Part shown: positions 63,427 through 64,000 of the stretch, piece by piece
Position numbering within the stretch: position 1 is the first letter of the stretch
Layout: the number at the start of each line of letters is the position of its first letter
NCBI RefSeq assembly: GCF_022385335.1
Contig: NZ_CP092431.1
Span: 3,534,001 to 3,598,000 of the forward strand
Direction: 5' to 3'
Length of the DNA stretch: 64,000 nt
From: Streptomyces deccanensis
Lineage (GTDB): Bacteria > Actinomycetota > Actinomycetes > Streptomycetales > Streptomycetaceae
Notes under the pieces: model-generated
What the model saw: the letters and a program-made list of their open reading frames with translations, nothing else
Told to the model about the DNA's origin: nothing
Databases searched by the model: none
Position numbers and translations under genes: made by a program

Positions 63427-63482
63427 TTGACGGCGGTCTGGTCTAGTCCTATCGTCCTGGCATCCGATAGGAAACTTTCCTA
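63427..63482 (+). promoter_or_regulatory. Promoter and operator of the ROK gene
   Basis: TTGACG (63427-63432), 17 nt, TATCGT (63450-63455) is the best vegetative promoter in the window. The palindrome TAGGAAA-C-TTTCCTA (63468-63482) lies just after the expected start and has the form of ROK-repressor operators, so autoregulation is likely. Confidence 0.75.
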
Positions 63483-63505
63483 ACAGTTGGGCAGGTGGCG
63501 GACCC

Positions 63506-64000
63506 ATGGCAGGAACCCCGCGCGTACTGCGCGCCATGAACGACCGCGCCGCACTCGATCTGCTGCTGGAGCACGGCCCGCTCTCGCGGACCCGGCTCGG
63601 CAGGCTGACGGGGCTGTCCAAGCCGACCGCCTCCCAGCTCCTGGCCCGCCTCGAAGCGGCCGGACTCGTGGTCGCCACGGGCACCGGCGCGGACGGACCC
63701 CGCGACGGCGGTCCGGGCGAGGACGGGTCCGGCCGAAGAGGATCCGGTACGGGCCGACCCGGCCCCAACGCCCAGCTCTACGCGGTCGACCCGACCGCCG
63801 CGTACGCCGCCGGCCTCGACGTCACCCCCGAACGCGTCCTGGCCGCCGTCGCCGACATCACCGGCCGCACGGTAGGCGAGCACGCCGTCCCCACCCCCGG
63901 ACGCCGCCCCGCCGAACCCGTCGTACGGCAGGTCACCACCGCCCTCGACGGGGCGATCAAGGCCGCCGGGCTCACCCGGTCCGACGTGCGCCGGACGGTC
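63506..64000 (+). CDS. ROK-family regulator, probably Rok7B7 (3' end outside window)
   Basis: 165 codons are visible and the frame is open to the window edge. The winged helix is at about 13-60 (NDRAALDLLLEHGPLSRTRLGRLTGLSKPTASQLLARLEAAGL), then a Gly/Asp-rich linker (about 64-85) and the beginning of the ROK fold (YAVDPTAAYAAGLDVTPERVLAAVADITG). Its place in the gene order and its sequence recall S. coelicolor Rok7B7, which regulates antibiotic production and the neighbouring xylose transporter; that identity is from memory. ATG at 63506. Confidence 0.8.
   Translation, partial: MAGTPRVLRAMNDRAALDLLLEHGPLSRTRLGRLTGLSKPTASQLLARLEAAGLVVATGTGADGPRDGGPGEDGSGRRGSGTGRPGPNAQLYAVDPTAAYAAGLDVTPERVLAAVADITGRTVGEHAVPTPGRRPAEPVVRQVTTALDGAIKAAGLTRSDVRRTV

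Overview
The window is a contiguous 64 kb piece of a streptomycete chromosome. Signs of this are the very high GC content, strong G/C bias at third codon positions, many GTG starts with GGAGG-type ribosome sites, GTGA/ATGA stop-start overlaps, long GC-rich hairpins between genes, and typical actinobacterial families (two-ClpP Clp protease, ROK regulators, ECF sigma factors, PASTA-less Ser/Thr kinase, LPXTG surface protein). From memory the core gene order resembles the clpX to rok7B7 region of Streptomyces coelicolor; no alignment was run. I see no insertion sequence, integrase, prophage, rRNA gene or CRISPR array.

Layout. 1-6.0 kb: end of a membrane protein, a small secreted protein, then clpX-clpP2-clpP1 and tig (protein quality control), with a good candidate ClgR operator before clpP1. 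6.1-6.6 kb: tRNA-Pro(UGG) and tRNA-Gly(UCC), both with encoded CCA. 6.6-19.1 kb: a tiny membrane protein, an acyltransferase-3 membrane enzyme, a small HDxxED alarmone-hydrolase-like protein, a SpoIIE-type phosphatase, an Eis-like acetyltransferase, an endonuclease VIII-like glycosylase, rpiB, an amino-acid permease, a Ser/Thr kinase, an LPXTG protein and bioY. 19.4-26.3 kb: an organosulfur (sulfonate) island made of a Cys-containing leader peptide, a ROK regulator, an ABC importer (lipoprotein, permease, ATPase), an FMN monooxygenase and a TauD-like dioxygenase. 26.4-41.5 kb: a second permease, an Fe-SOD with a perfect Nur-box match, a DsbA-like protein, aminopeptidase N, an AbiEi/nuclease-like protein, a serine beta-lactamase/DD-peptidase, a Tat phosphoesterase, a NUDIX enzyme and a large subtilase. 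41.6-49.7 kb: two ECF sigma factor plus membrane partner pairs flanking aspartate-semialdehyde dehydrogenase, a DUF1203 protein and a second aminopeptidase N. 49.7-59.5 kb: three regulator/target modules (MarR with EamA exporter, TetR with FAD monooxygenase, PadR with an ABC exporter) plus malQ. 59.5-64 kb: Uma2 nuclease-like protein, MscS channel, HNH endonuclease, a secreted protein and the start of a ROK regulator (probably Rok7B7).

How the genes work together. The Clp block degrades and folds cytosolic proteins, and two aminopeptidases N can finish peptide breakdown. The organosulfur island imports sulfonates and splits C-S bonds oxidatively, probably released under sulfur or cysteine limitation through the leader peptide. 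The most interesting non-coding signals are the leader peptide and its hairpin at 19.4-19.54 kb, a five-copy 14-bp operator array at 52.96-53.05 kb, the Nur box at 27.9 kb, and a dispersed GC-rich repeat family that sits at gene ends (4.4, 9.3, 12.95, 37.5 and 54.1-54.25 kb).
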